61,348 nucleotides of DNA from the NCBI GenBank assembly GCA_015065605.1, contig SVPZ01000012.1, forward strand, positions 1 through 61,348. Direction: 5' to 3'. Position numbers and translations under genes: made by a program. Source of the DNA: Oscillospiraceae bacterium. Lineage in GTDB: Bacteria > Bacillota > Clostridia > Oscillospirales > Acutalibacteraceae. The stretch's first letter is position 1. Every line of letters begins with the position of its first letter. The notes under the pieces were generated by a model. The model was not told the DNA's origin, searched no databases, and saw only the letters and a program-made list of their open reading frames with translations. Shown piece by piece: positions 1 to 8,157 of this stretch.

Positions 1-55
1 AAAATAATATGAAAGATTGTTGTCAATTTGTTGTCAACTCGGATTTGAGATGCCG

Positions 56-80
56 AAAACCCTTGATTTTACTGGGTTTT
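56..80 (-). terminator. Weak hairpin at the end of lysS
   Basis: On the minus strand an AAAACCC arm and a GGGTTTT arm surround an 11-nt loop directly after the lysS stop codon. There is no long T-run, so the terminator call is tentative. Nearly the same loop and stem recur at 23910-23933. Confidence 0.45.
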
Positions 81-1586
81 TTAGTCGAGAGGCTTCATCG
101 TGGGGAAGAGGATTACTTCTCTTATGGAGTCGGAGTTGGTGAGGAGCATTACGGCTCTGTCGATACCGATACCCATACCGCCTGTGGGGGGCATACCGTA
201 TTCCATAGCGGTGAGGAAATCTTCATCAAGCATTTCTGCCTCGTCGTCGCCTCTTTCACGAAGCTCAAGCTGTTTTTCAAAACGCTGACGCTGAACGATG
301 GGGTCGTTAAGCTCGGAGTATGCGTTTGCAAGTTCGCTATGGCAAACAAAAAGCTCGAAACGTTCGGTAAGTCTTGGGTCAGCGGGAGAAGCCTTTGTGA
401 GAGGAGAAACCTCAACGGGATACATTGTGATAAAGGTAGGCTGAATAAGTTTTTCTTCAACTCTCTGGTCAAAGCAAGCGTAAAGAGCGTTACCCCAGGT
501 CTTATCTGCGGTTTCAGCAAGTTCTACGCCGATAGCCTCTGCTGCCTTTACAGCCTCGGCATCATCGGTAATAGCGCCAAAGTCAATACCAACGTACTCC
601 TTAACGGCGTCAACCATTGTAAGTCTGCGCCAACCGGGAGTAAGGTCGATTTTTTCGCCAAGCCATTCTACTTCATAGGTACCGTGGATTTCCTTAGCGG
701 CGCCCGAAATAATACCTTCTGCAATATCCATCATATCGTGGAAATCGGCATAAGCCTGATAAAGTTCAACGGTAGTAAATTCAGGGTTATGCTTGGGGTC
801 CATACCTTCGTTACGGAAAATTCTGCCGATTTCGTAAACTCTGTCCATACCGCCGACAATAAGGCGCTTTAAGGGAAGCTCGGTAGCAATTCTCATATAC
901 ATAGGAATGTTAAGAGTATTGTGGTGAGTAACGAAAGGACGGGCAGCGGCACCGCCGACAATGGTATTAAGAACGGGGGTTTCAACCTCGATATAACCCA
1001 TATTGTCAAGGTAGTTTCTCATATATTTAATAAACTGAGAACGGATAACGAAATTACGCTTAACGTCGTTATTCATAATAAGGTCAACGTAGCGCTGACG
1101 GAAACGAAGGTCGTTATTGGTAAGACCGTGGAATTTTTCGGGAAGGGGTAAGAGGGATTTTGCAAGAAGCTTTATTGCCTTTGTATGCAAAGAAACCTCA
1201 CCCGTTTTAGTAACGAAAGAAAAGCCTTCAACACCAACGATATCGCCGATATCCATTTTCTTAAAGCCTGCGTATTCTTCCTCGCCCACGTCGTCACGTC
1301 TTATGTAGCACTGAATAGTACCTGTTTTATCGGCAATATGGAAGAAACTTGCTTTACCCATAATACGACGGGACATAATTCTGCCTGCTACGCTGTAGGT
1401 TTTTTCTTCGCCCTCAACGTAACCTTCCTTTATCTCCTTGGAATTACCTGTAACGTCGTACTTGGTAATCATAAAGGGATCGTTTCCCTGCTCCTGTAAA
1501 GCGGCAAGTTTTTCACGGCGAACCTTTAAGATTTCGTTTAAATCCTGTTCAACCACTGCCTGATTTTGTACGTTATTTTCTGACAT
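81..1586 (-). CDS. lysS: Lysyl-tRNA synthetase (class II)
   Basis: Cytoplasmic enzyme that charges tRNA-Lys with lysine using ATP. The 501-residue product has the usual LysRS length. An OB-fold anticodon-binding domain covers about residues 65-145 and the class II catalytic core follows. Motif 2 is visible as FRNEGMDPKHNPEFT (about residues 255-275), and motif 3 as GMGIGIDRAVML near the C-terminus. The gene lies 14 nt downstream of greA and is probably co-transcribed with it from the promoter at 2115-2143; greA-lysS pairing is common in Firmicutes. The protein appears complete, with no frameshift or missing motif seen. Confidence 0.97.
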   Translation of the reverse strand: MSENNVQNQAVVEQDLNEILKVRREKLAALQEQGNDPFMITKYDVTGNSKEIKEGYVEGEEKTYSVAGRIMSRRIMGKASFFHIADKTGTIQCYIRRDDVGEEEYAGFKKMDIGDIVGVEGFSFVTKTGEVSLHTKAIKLLAKSLLPLPEKFHGLTNNDLRFRQRYVDLIMNNDVKRNFVIRSQFIKYMRNYLDNMGYIEVETPVLNTIVGGAAARPFVTHHNTLNIPMYMRIATELPLKRLIVGGMDRVYEIGRIFRNEGMDPKHNPEFTTVELYQAYADFHDMMDIAEGIISGAAKEIHGTYEVEWLGEKIDLTPGWRRLTMVDAVKEYVGIDFGAITDDAEAVKAAEAIGVELAETADKTWGNALYACFDQRVEEKLIQPTFITMYPVEVSPLTKASPADPRLTERFELFVCHSELANAYSELNDPIVQRQRFEKQLELRERGDDEAEMLDEDFLTAMEYGMPPTGGMGIGIDRAVMLLTNSDSIREVILFPTMKPLD

Positions 1587-1600
1587 TTTTATCAGTCCTC

Positions 1601-2074
1601 TTATTTAGAAATAGCAACAATTTTAAATTCAATTTCACCGTCGGGAGTTTCTGCCTTGACGGTTTCGCCAACCTTTTTGCCAAGAAGCGCCTTGCCTACG
1701 GGAGATTCATCGGAAATAAGTCCGTTACCGGGGTCAGCCTCTGCGCTGCCTACTACACGGAATTCCATTTCTTCTTCAAATTCAATATCGAGCACCTTTA
1801 CCTTGCTTCCAACGGTAACGGTTTTACCTGCACTCTTCTTTTCAGCAATAAGTTCAACGTTTTTGAGCATTCCTTCAAGTTCTACGATTCTTGCTTCGAT
1901 TTTTGCCTGTTCATTTTTTGCTTCGTCATATTCGCTGTTTTCGGACAGGTCACCGTATCCTCTGGCAACCTTGATTTTTTCAGCAATATCGGTTCTGCCC
2001 TGAGTTTTTAAGTTTTCTAACTCGTCCTGTAATTTTTTGAGACCTTCCTCGGTAAGTTTTATAGCTTTAGCCAT
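1601..2074 (-). CDS. greA: Transcription elongation factor GreA
   Basis: GreA binds in the secondary channel of RNA polymerase and stimulates cleavage of backtracked transcripts. The 157-residue product has the N-terminal coiled coil ([18 protein letters not shown], about residues 40-60, with the acidic tip) and the C-terminal FKBP-like domain ending in [11 protein letters not shown] start at ATG 2074 (MAKAIKL) because GAGG sits 8 nt upstream; a GTG three codons earlier is less likely. The gene has its own promoter and leads into lysS. Confidence 0.96.
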   Translation of the reverse strand: MAKAIKLTEEGLKKLQDELENLKTQGRTDIAEKIKVARGYGDLSENSEYDEAKNEQAKIEARIVELEGMLKNVELIAEKKSAGKTVTVGSKVKVLDIEFEEEMEFRVVGSAEADPGNGLISDESPVGKALLGKKVGETVKAETPDGEIEFKIVAISK

Positions 2075-2114
2075 CTTGAACACCTCATAAAAATTTATTT
2101 ATACATACTAAGAT

Positions 2115-2143
2115 ATTATATCTAATTTTGCACAAAAAGTCAA
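2115..2143 (-). promoter_or_regulatory. Sigma-A promoter for greA-lysS
   Basis: On the minus strand TTGACT (2138-2143), a 17-nt spacer and TATAAT (2115-2120). It overlaps the stop codon of the upstream methyltransferase gene and lies about 40 nt before greA, so greA-lysS can be expressed independently of the cysteine operon. Confidence 0.8.
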
Positions 2144-2880
2144 TATAATTTATATCCCTCTTTGTAATCGCCGTAAATGGCGCGCACTTCCTCTTCACAT
2201 TCGGTAAGAGAAAGCGTCGGCATTATTTTAAGCCCTGCCTTTGAACACTTTTTGCCTTCGATAAGCACAAGAAAGGGCGGCAGAGAAAAACGCTGACAAA
2301 CGAATCTTATCCTTTTGGGCTCGATTTTCTTTTCGCTCATTTTACTTAAAATTTCGGTAAGCCTTTCGGGGCGGTGACAAATACAAAGGCGCCCTGCCGT
2401 GTTAAGCATTTTAAAGGCGGCGTCAAGCACGTCGTCAATGGTGCAGTCGGTTTCGTGACGGGCGGTTGCCTCGACGTTGTCGGGATTTTTAATGCCCGAT
2501 CCCTCGGCAAAATAGGGCGGATTACAGGTAACGAGGGTAAATTTACCCGTTTTAAGTTCAGCGGGCAAATCCCTTAAATCCGCAAGTTTTGGAAAAAATC
2601 TATCGGTAAGTCCCCGTTCCTCTGCCGTTTTCTGCGCAAGGAAAATCGCCTCTCTGCTTATATCCACGCCTATAGCCTTTTCTACTTTTTGGTCGCGAAG
2701 TAAAGCAAAAGGAATTATTCCGCAACCTGTTCCAAGGTCAACGTAAGCGTCTTTTTTCTTTGCATTTGCAAAATCCGCAAGAAGCAGAGCATCGGTACCG
2801 AAGGCGTGATGCTTTGACACATAAAGGAAAGCCCCTTTTCTGTCCAGGGGCTCCTTTTTAATATTTACGCTCTGGTCCAT
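2140..2880 (-). CDS. tRNA1(Val) (adenine37-N6)-methyltransferase family protein
   Basis: A 246-residue SAM-dependent methyltransferase of the TrmN6/YfiC type. The Rossmann SAM-binding motif is DLGTGCGIIPFAL (about residues 46-58), and the catalytic N6-adenine motif is NPPYF (about 118-122). After the NPPYF motif the order of elements matches TrmN6, including a late FVCQRFSLPPFLVLIEG segment. It overlaps the end of cysS by 16 nt, so translation is probably coupled. The family usually modifies tRNA; the exact target base is inferred from homology only. Confidence 0.85.
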   Translation of the reverse strand: MDQSVNIKKEPLDRKGAFLYVSKHHAFGTDALLLADFANAKKKDAYVDLGTGCGIIPFALLRDQKVEKAIGVDISREAIFLAQKTAEERGLTDRFFPKLADLRDLPAELKTGKFTLVTCNPPYFAEGSGIKNPDNVEATARHETDCTIDDVLDAAFKMLNTAGRLCICHRPERLTEILSKMSEKKIEPKRIRFVCQRFSLPPFLVLIEGKKCSKAGLKIMPTLSLTECEEEVRAIYGDYKEGYKLY

Positions 2881-4244
2881 TTTACACCCTGAGGAGTATC
2901 CTCTAATATGATACCCATTTCTTTAAGTTTATCACGGATAGCGTCGGCTTCTTTGAAATTCTTTTCTTTTCTTGCCTGAGTACGTTTTGCAATAAGCTCT
3001 TCAACCTCTGCATCAATACTGTCGTTCTTGCGGTTATAAAGGAAACCTAAAACACCTGTCAGTTCGTCAAAAAGTTCTGCCATAGCGGTAAGGGATGCCT
3101 TTTTAGCGCCTGCGTCAATTGCCATATTTATATCCTTTGCAAGAGTAAATACGGCAGCCAAAGCATCGGCGGTGTTAAGGTCGTCTTCCATAGCCTCGAT
3201 AAACTCGTTTTTGCGAAGTTCGATAAATTCAGGGGCTTCTCCGCCGTCCTCTGCATGAGAAAGAGCAAAATCGATTCTGTCACGGCAGTTATAAAGACGC
3301 TCAAGAGCGCTTTTTCCCTGCTCGATAATATCAATGGAATAGTTAATGGGGCTTCTGTAATGAGAAGAAATCATAAGATAACGGATAGGCTCGTAACCGA
3401 ATTTTTCAGCAACGTCACGAACGGTAAAGAAGTTGCCGAGAGATTTACTCATTTTGCGGTTATCGACGTTAATAAAGCCGTTGTGCATCCAGTAACGCGC
3501 AAATTCCTGACCGTTTGCCGCCTCACTCTGCGCTATTTCGTTTTCGTGGTGAGGGAATATAAGGTCCTGACCGCCACAGTGAATATCTATGGTTTTGCCG
3601 AGATATCTGCAGGACATAGCGGAACATTCAATATGCCAACCGGGTCTGCCCTCTCCCCAAGGAGAATCCCATTTAGGTTCGCCCGGCTTTGCGCCTTTCC
3701 AGAGGCAGAAGTCCATGGGGTCTTCTTTAATTTCGCCAACGGCAATTCTTGCGCCCGATTCAAGATCCTCAAGGGGCTGATGGGAAAGTTTTCCGTAGTC
3801 TGCGAACTTTTTGGCTCTGTAGTAAACGTCGCCGCCCGATTCGTAAGCAAAGCCCTTTTCGATAAGGCTTTCGATTATAGAAATAATTTCGTCGATATTT
3901 TCGGTTGCTCTGGGATGAACGGTGGCAGGCTTTACGTTAAGTCCGTCGGAATCGGTACGGAATTCTTTTATGTAGCGCTCTGCTACCTCGGGAACGGTAA
4001 TTCCCTCTTCATTTGCCTTTTTAATAAGCTTATCGTCGATATCGGTGAAGTTCTGAACGTATTTTACGTTAACTCCGCGCCATTCAAGATATCTGCGCAA
4101 AACGTCGAAAACGCAGAGAGGACGGGCATTACCGATATGGATAAAATTATATACGGTAGGACCGCAGGCGTAAATTTTTACTTCGTTTTCATCAATGGGA
4201 ACAAATTCCTGTTTTTCTCTTGTTAAGGTGTTAAATATTTTCAT
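2865..4244 (-). CDS. cysS: Cysteinyl-tRNA synthetase
   Basis: Class I synthetase that charges tRNA-Cys. The 459-residue product has the HIGH-type motif in CGPTVYNFIHIGNARP (residues 28-43), a zinc-binding Cys/His set (C28, then C and HH around 207-237 in WHIECSAM and PHHENEIAQ), and the KMSKSLGN loop at about residues 268-275. It starts 2 nt after cysE ends and overlaps the next gene. Expression is probably controlled by the cysteine T-box at 5408-5640, through cysE. Confidence 0.97.
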   Translation of the reverse strand: MKIFNTLTREKQEFVPIDENEVKIYACGPTVYNFIHIGNARPLCVFDVLRRYLEWRGVNVKYVQNFTDIDDKLIKKANEEGITVPEVAERYIKEFRTDSDGLNVKPATVHPRATENIDEIISIIESLIEKGFAYESGGDVYYRAKKFADYGKLSHQPLEDLESGARIAVGEIKEDPMDFCLWKGAKPGEPKWDSPWGEGRPGWHIECSAMSCRYLGKTIDIHCGGQDLIFPHHENEIAQSEAANGQEFARYWMHNGFINVDNRKMSKSLGNFFTVRDVAEKFGYEPIRYLMISSHYRSPINYSIDIIEQGKSALERLYNCRDRIDFALSHAEDGGEAPEFIELRKNEFIEAMEDDLNTADALAAVFTLAKDINMAIDAGAKKASLTAMAELFDELTGVLGFLYNRKNDSIDAEVEELIAKRTQARKEKNFKEADAIRDKLKEMGIILEDTPQGVKWTRA

Positions 4245-4246
4245 AA

Positions 4247-4870
4247 CTATCGAATTCCTTTCTCTTCAAGTTCTTTAATGCGTTGTTCAAGTCTGCAAAT
4301 TTCCTGCGCAACGGGGTCGGGTACGTGTATCTGGTCAAGAGGCAATACCTTTTCGCCATTTTGACGAACCACTCTTGCGGGTATGCCCACTACGGTACAG
4401 TCGGGCGGAACCTCCTCAAGCACAACAGCGCCTGCGGCAATTCGTGAATTATCGCCGACTTTAAAGGGGCCGAGCACCTTTGCGCCTGCGCTTATCATAA
4501 CGTTGTTGCCTATGGTGGGGTGACGTTTGCCCGTATCTTTACCCGTACCGCCCAGAGTTACACCCTGATAAATCAGTACGTCATCACCTATTTCGGTGGT
4601 TTCACCTATTACGATTCCTACACCGTGGTCAATAACAAGACGTCTGCCTATAGTGGCGCCGGGGTGAATTTCTATGCCTGTTTTTCTCACACAGTCCTGT
4701 GAAATCCAACGGGCTATAAATTTAAAGCCGTGTTTATAGAAAAAGTGCGCCCAACGGTGCATACGAATTGCCTTTACACCGGGATAAAGGAAAAATATTT
4801 CCAGACTGCTTCTTGCAGCAGGGTCGCGTTCCTTTACCGCGCGTATGTCTTCTATTATCCTCTTAAACAA
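4247..4870 (-). CDS. cysE: Serine O-acetyltransferase
   Basis: Transfers acetyl from acetyl-CoA to serine, the first step of cysteine synthesis. The product is 207 residues with an N-terminal helical part (FKRIIEDIRAVKERDPAARS) and a left-handed beta-helix of hexapeptide repeats (IGRRLVIDHGVGIVIG onward), including the catalytic DHG region and GGTGKDTGKRHPTIG. I choose the TTG at 4870: it gives the standard EpsC/CysE N-terminus and AAGGAGAG lies just upstream. A longer reading from 4972 would run through the REP-like hairpins and begin inside the tandem repeat. First gene of the cysE-cysS operon behind a T-box. Confidence 0.93.
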   Translation of the reverse strand: MFKRIIEDIRAVKERDPAARSSLEIFFLYPGVKAIRMHRWAHFFYKHGFKFIARWISQDCVRKTGIEIHPGATIGRRLVIDHGVGIVIGETTEIGDDVLIYQGVTLGGTGKDTGKRHPTIGNNVMISAGAKVLGPFKVGDNSRIAAGAVVLEEVPPDCTVVGIPARVVRQNGEKVLPLDQIHVPDPVAQEICRLEQRIKELEEKGIR

Positions 4871-4890
4871 TATCTTCTCTCCTTTTCTAA

Positions 4891-4942
4891 GCCTTCCCCT
4901 TTGTTTACGGGAAGGCGGGACGATGTGGGCATCGTCCCCTAC
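4891..4942 (-). repeat. REP-like hairpin (GTAG type) with adjoining hairpin
   Basis: On the minus strand GTAG (4939-4942) is followed by a 9-bp perfect stem GGGACGATG/CATCGTCCC around CCCA, ending in G at 4916. Next to it is a second hairpin, GCCTTCCC/GGGAAGGC (4891-4916). Both lie between the tandem array and the cysE ribosome site, so they are in the cysE 5' UTR. Confidence 0.8.
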
Positions 4943-4950
4943 ATCGTACC

Positions 4951-5407
4951 AAAAATAAGATTTATATATCAAAATATAAAAAATTAATACTTTCTAAACA
5001 GATAAATAAAAACTTCCGTAGTAAATCAAAAATAAGATTTATATATCAAAATATAAAAATTAATACTTTCTAAACAGATAAATAAAAACTTCCGTAGTAA
5101 ATCAAAAATAAGATTTATATATCAAAATATAAAAATTAATATTTTCTAAACAGATAAATAAAAACTTCCGTAGTAAATTAAAAATAAGATTTATATATCA
5201 AAATATAAAAATTAATATTTTCTAAACAGATAAATAAAAACTTCCGTAGTAAATTAAAAATAAGATTTATATATCAAAATATAAAAATTAATATTTTCTA
5301 AACAGATAAATAAAAACTTCCGTAGTAAATTAAAAATAAGATTTATATATCAAAATGTAAAAATTAATGTTTTCTAAACAGATAAACAAAAATTTCCGTA
5401 GTAAATT
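4951..5407. repeat. Six-copy 76-bp tandem repeat
   Basis: Units begin at 4951 (77 nt, one extra A), 5028, 5104, 5180, 5256 and 5332 (76 nt each). The core landmarks in each unit are AAGATTTATATATC, TTTCTAAACAGATAAA and TTCCGTAGTAAAT. Units 1-2 carry ATACTTTC, units 3-5 ATATTTTC, and unit 6, next to the T-box terminator, is the most diverged. The array is very AT-rich, has no open frame, and fills the cysE leader between the terminator and the gene. Confidence 0.98.
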
Positions 5408-5440
5408 AAAAAACTCCGGTATTGCACAGCAATACCAGAG
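5405..5440 (-). terminator. T-box conditional terminator
   Basis: The inverted repeat 5414-5440 reads CTCTGGTATTGC / GCAATACCGGAG on the minus strand, a 12-bp stem with one mismatch-type pair, followed by a run of T. It competes with the antiterminator formed by the T-box sequence. Confidence 0.92.
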
Positions 5441-5640
5441 GCGAATATTCGCGGTTCCACTCCGTTTTATAACTTTAAAACTTTAACGCAGTCATACGGA
5501 CAAGGATACTCACTTTCCCCCTGTCAGCTATTGGGTGCAATTCATTATTTCCGCTTTCCCATAAGCCCTTTCAGTCTATGAAGCCTACTCCCTGTGGGCG
5601 CTGAAAACAACTACTGTTTCCCAAATCAAAGCTTTTACAT
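5408..5640 (-). promoter_or_regulatory. T-box leader, probably cysteine-specific
   Basis: On the minus strand the antiterminator T-box sequence GTGGAACCGCG lies at 5450-5460, followed by a strong terminator. The Stem I base pairs TTGGG with CCCAA. Just inside the 3' side of that helix is GAATTGCA, giving a candidate UGC (Cys) specifier at 5537-5539. T-box RNAs bind uncharged tRNA, which stabilises the antiterminator. The downstream genes cysE and cysS fit a cysteine sensor. The specifier assignment is by position and was not folded computationally. Confidence 0.93.
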
Positions 5641-5648
5641 TTTTATAT

Positions 5649-5677
5649 ATTATATGCATTAAACCGTATTTTGTCAA
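5649..5677 (-). promoter_or_regulatory. Sigma-A promoter of the T-box/cysE operon
   Basis: Perfect TTGACA (5672-5677), a 17-nt spacer and perfect TATAAT (5649-5654) on the minus strand. Transcription would begin near 5641, immediately before the T-box Stem I. Confidence 0.9.
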
Positions 5678-5691
5678 GTGTGCATAACTTA

Positions 5692-6189
5692 TTATTTCAT
5701 TTTTAACTTTATATATTCCGTTACTTCGTTGGGATTAATATCCAAAACGTACGCAAGTTCATTGTTAACGAGTTGCTCGGCATTTTGAAAATAAATTGAA
5801 TCGGCGGCACGAAGTCGGCGCTTACTTTGAGCAAGTTCTTTGCCGTGAATATAAATACATCCTATCATTTTTATAATTAAAGAAAGGTCGCCTGTTCCAT
5901 AAATTTCTTTAAAAACTTCATTTCTTTTAATATCGTTTTCTATCCATTCCATCGGGTCGTCTTTTGCTTTTAAAATAATGTCGTCCACTTCTTTTTTCGT
6001 TATTACAGAACGCATTTTTGCAACAAGTGTTTCATTATTCACGGGCACGTAAATCTTCGACGTTTTTTGATAAAAAGGTTGTAACACGTAGTACTGTGTT
6101 TTAATTCCTTTTTCCGATATCGAAGTAACGTCCGTTATTTCACATAATCCGGTAGTGCTGTAGCTTACCATTTCTCCTTTTTTAAACAT
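5692..6189 (-). CDS. CarD-family transcriptional regulator
   Basis: A 165-residue protein. The N-terminal CarD/TRCF RNA-polymerase-interaction domain begins FKKGEMVSYSTTGLCEI and includes YYVLQPFYQ and KIYVPV (about residues 2-65). A helical C-terminal part follows. CarD-family proteins bind RNA polymerase beta and tune promoter opening. I start at ATG 6189, with AGGTGAT upstream; an earlier reading would run through the upstream gene. It follows pgsA by 58 nt and is the last gene of the recA-pgsA run. The target genes are unknown. Confidence 0.9.
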   Translation of the reverse strand: MFKKGEMVSYSTTGLCEITDVTSISEKGIKTQYYVLQPFYQKTSKIYVPVNNETLVAKMRSVITKKEVDDIILKAKDDPMEWIENDIKRNEVFKEIYGTGDLSLIIKMIGCIYIHGKELAQSKRRLRAADSIYFQNAEQLVNNELAYVLDINPNEVTEYIKLKMK

Positions 6190-6247
6190 AAAATCACCTC
6201 TTACTTTATAATTGTAACATAAAATAAGAGGTGAATGTAAGTAAAAT

Positions 6248-6835
6248 TTATTTGGTGGTATTAACAAATTCTTTGTTCTGATAGAGATATATTGCGCCTG
6301 AAATAACGCAAAGAACGGTACTTGCCCAAAGAACTACGTTAAAGCCTATATCAAGTCCCTTTTCAATAAGACCGCCGTCGGTAAAGAACCATTCTTTAAG
6401 CTGAGCAAAGGCAATACCCAAAACTATTGCAGCAATTTGTGTTACGGTTTTAAGCTTTCCCCAGATATTTGCGGCAATAACCTTTTTGGTTTCGCTGCTT
6501 ACAACGATAAGACGAAGGGAAGAAATCAAAAATTCTCTGAAAAGTACGATAAATACTACCCAGGTAATCTGCCAACCGATATTATGAGCAATAAAGCCCA
6601 AAAATGCAGAGGTTGTAAGCATTTTATCGGCAAGCGGGTCAAGGAATTTACCGAAAGAGGTAACGAGGTTTCTTGCTCTTGCGATTTTACCGTCAAGCAT
6701 ATCTGTAAATGCGGCAACCCCGAAAACTATAAGTGCAATCAAATAGTGACATGGAAAATCTATGAGCATAAGCGCCATAAATACAGGGGTTAAAATTATA
6801 CGAAGTACGGTAAGTTTATTTGGTAGATTCATCAC
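6248..6835 (-). CDS. pgsA: CDP-diacylglycerol--glycerol-3-phosphate 3-phosphatidyltransferase
   Basis: Integral membrane enzyme that makes phosphatidylglycerophosphate from CDP-diacylglycerol. The 195-residue product shows the CDP-alcohol phosphatidyltransferase signature as TDMLDGKIARARNLVTSFGKFLDPLADK (about residues 43-71), with the expected DG-AR-G-D-D metal-binding spacing. Several hydrophobic helices flank it. The start overlaps the end of rimO by 20 nt. This rimO-pgsA order is common in Firmicutes, and the length is normal. Confidence 0.95.
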   Translation of the reverse strand: MMNLPNKLTVLRIILTPVFMALMLIDFPCHYLIALIVFGVAAFTDMLDGKIARARNLVTSFGKFLDPLADKMLTTSAFLGFIAHNIGWQITWVVFIVLFREFLISSLRLIVVSSETKKVIAANIWGKLKTVTQIAAIVLGIAFAQLKEWFFTDGGLIEKGLDIGFNVVLWASTVLCVISGAIYLYQNKEFVNTTK

Positions 6836-8153
6836 ACATTTCTCCTAATAAATCATATTCTATTGAGTCGTTGACCGTTACGTCAACGAATTCTCCAAAG
6901 GTGAGGGGTCGGGTTGCGAAAAAGAATATTTTTCCGTCAACCTCAGGCGCATCAAAGGGGGTTCTTCCGAAATAGCACTTAAGATAGTCGTCGTAGCCTT
7001 CTACTAAAACGGTTAGCCTTTCGCCAATTTTTTCCTCGTTTTTCTCGGCGGAAATTACCATCTGGTCGTCCATAATAAGCGACATTCTGTCTTCTTTGGT
7101 CTGCGCGTCTATCTGATTATCAAAGGTAGCCGCCATAGTATCCTCTTCGGGTGAATAGGTAAAGCAACCGAGTCTTTCAAAACGGGTATCCTTTATAAAC
7201 TGATGAAGTTCACTGAACTGTTCCTCGGTTTCACCGGGGAAGCCGACGATAAAGGTGGTACGAAGGGTGATGCCCTCTACCTTATTTCTGATTTTTTCGA
7301 TAAGCTTTGTTATGCTTTCCTTATCGCCTTTTCGGTTCATACGTTTTAAAATATCACCGTTTATATGCTGAAGCGGAATATCGAGATACTTAACGATTTT
7401 TTCATTTTGGTTTATTACCTCTAAAAGCTTATCGGTAATTCTTTCGGGATAGGTATATAAAACCCTGATCCAACGAAGTTTTTCGATTTTGCAAAGTTCA
7501 TTTAAAAGTTCGGGGAGTTTGCTTTCGCCGTATAAATCCTCGCCGTAAGCGGTGGTATCCTGAGCCACAACGACTAATTCTCTTACACCGTCCAGAACTA
7601 GTTTTTCAGCCTCTTTAACACAGCTTTCAATAGTACGGCTTCTCATTTTTCCGCGGATAAGAGGAATTGCGCAATAGGTACAGCAGTTATTACAGCCCTC
7701 GGCAATTTTTAAATATGCGGTAAAGGGATAACCGCCCAAAATTCTTTCGCCGTCAAGGTTTAAATCGGATTTAGGCCCGTAACGGTTTTCTTTCTTTCCG
7801 TCTATTGCGTCGCTGACGATTTGAGCAATATCCTTATTTGAGCCGATACCCACAACCACGTCAACCTCGGGAATTTCCTCGGTTATATCATCCTTATAAC
7901 GTTCTGCAAGACAGCCAGTTACGATAAGCGCCTTTAGGTTTCCGTCTTTTTTATAGGCGGCGGCTTCAAGGATATTTTCTATTGCTTCTTCCTTGGCGCT
8001 TTCTATAAAACCGCAGGTATTTATGATTATTGCATCTGCTTCGGATTCTTCTACACCTATTGCAAAACCTGCGTCACTAAGACTTTTGAGCATCACTTCG
8101 GCGTCAACCTGATTTTTCGGACAGCCGAGCGATACCATTGCTACTTTTTTCAT
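6816..8153 (-). CDS. rimO: Ribosomal protein S12 methylthiotransferase
   Basis: Radical-SAM enzyme that methylthiolates an Asp of ribosomal protein S12. The 445-residue product has an N-terminal UPF0004 domain (VSLGCPKNQVDAE, with Cys residues for one 4Fe-4S cluster), the radical-SAM CNNCCTYCAIP motif (about residues 149-160, CxxxCxxC) and a C-terminal TRAM domain (ERLTVLVEGYD to the end). I start at ATG 8153 with GAGGAG about 8 nt upstream. It begins 4 nt after recX. Confidence 0.95.
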   Translation of the reverse strand: MKKVAMVSLGCPKNQVDAEVMLKSLSDAGFAIGVEESEADAIIINTCGFIESAKEEAIENILEAAAYKKDGNLKALIVTGCLAERYKDDITEEIPEVDVVVGIGSNKDIAQIVSDAIDGKKENRYGPKSDLNLDGERILGGYPFTAYLKIAEGCNNCCTYCAIPLIRGKMRSRTIESCVKEAEKLVLDGVRELVVVAQDTTAYGEDLYGESKLPELLNELCKIEKLRWIRVLYTYPERITDKLLEVINQNEKIVKYLDIPLQHINGDILKRMNRKGDKESITKLIEKIRNKVEGITLRTTFIVGFPGETEEQFSELHQFIKDTRFERLGCFTYSPEEDTMAATFDNQIDAQTKEDRMSLIMDDQMVISAEKNEEKIGERLTVLVEGYDDYLKCYFGRTPFDAPEVDGKIFFFATRPLTFGEFVDVTVNDSIEYDLLGEMCDESTK

Positions 8154-8157
8154 TTTA

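Noticed and set aside
9-872. Long plus-strand frame (287 codons) opposite lysS
   Set aside because: It lies wholly antisense to a complete lysS, has no ribosome site and its translation resembles no protein family; it is a codon-bias shadow.
3255-4226. 323-codon plus-strand frame opposite cysS
   Set aside because: Antisense to a complete, motif-rich cysS; no start signal and no recognisable domain.
4871-4972. Longer N-terminus for CysE
   Set aside because: The extension crosses REP-type hairpins and starts in the tandem repeat, while TTG 4870 with AAGGAGAG gives the standard family N-terminus.
4951-5407. CRISPR array
   Set aside because: The 76-bp units abut without variable spacers, and no cas genes are near; it is a simple tandem array.
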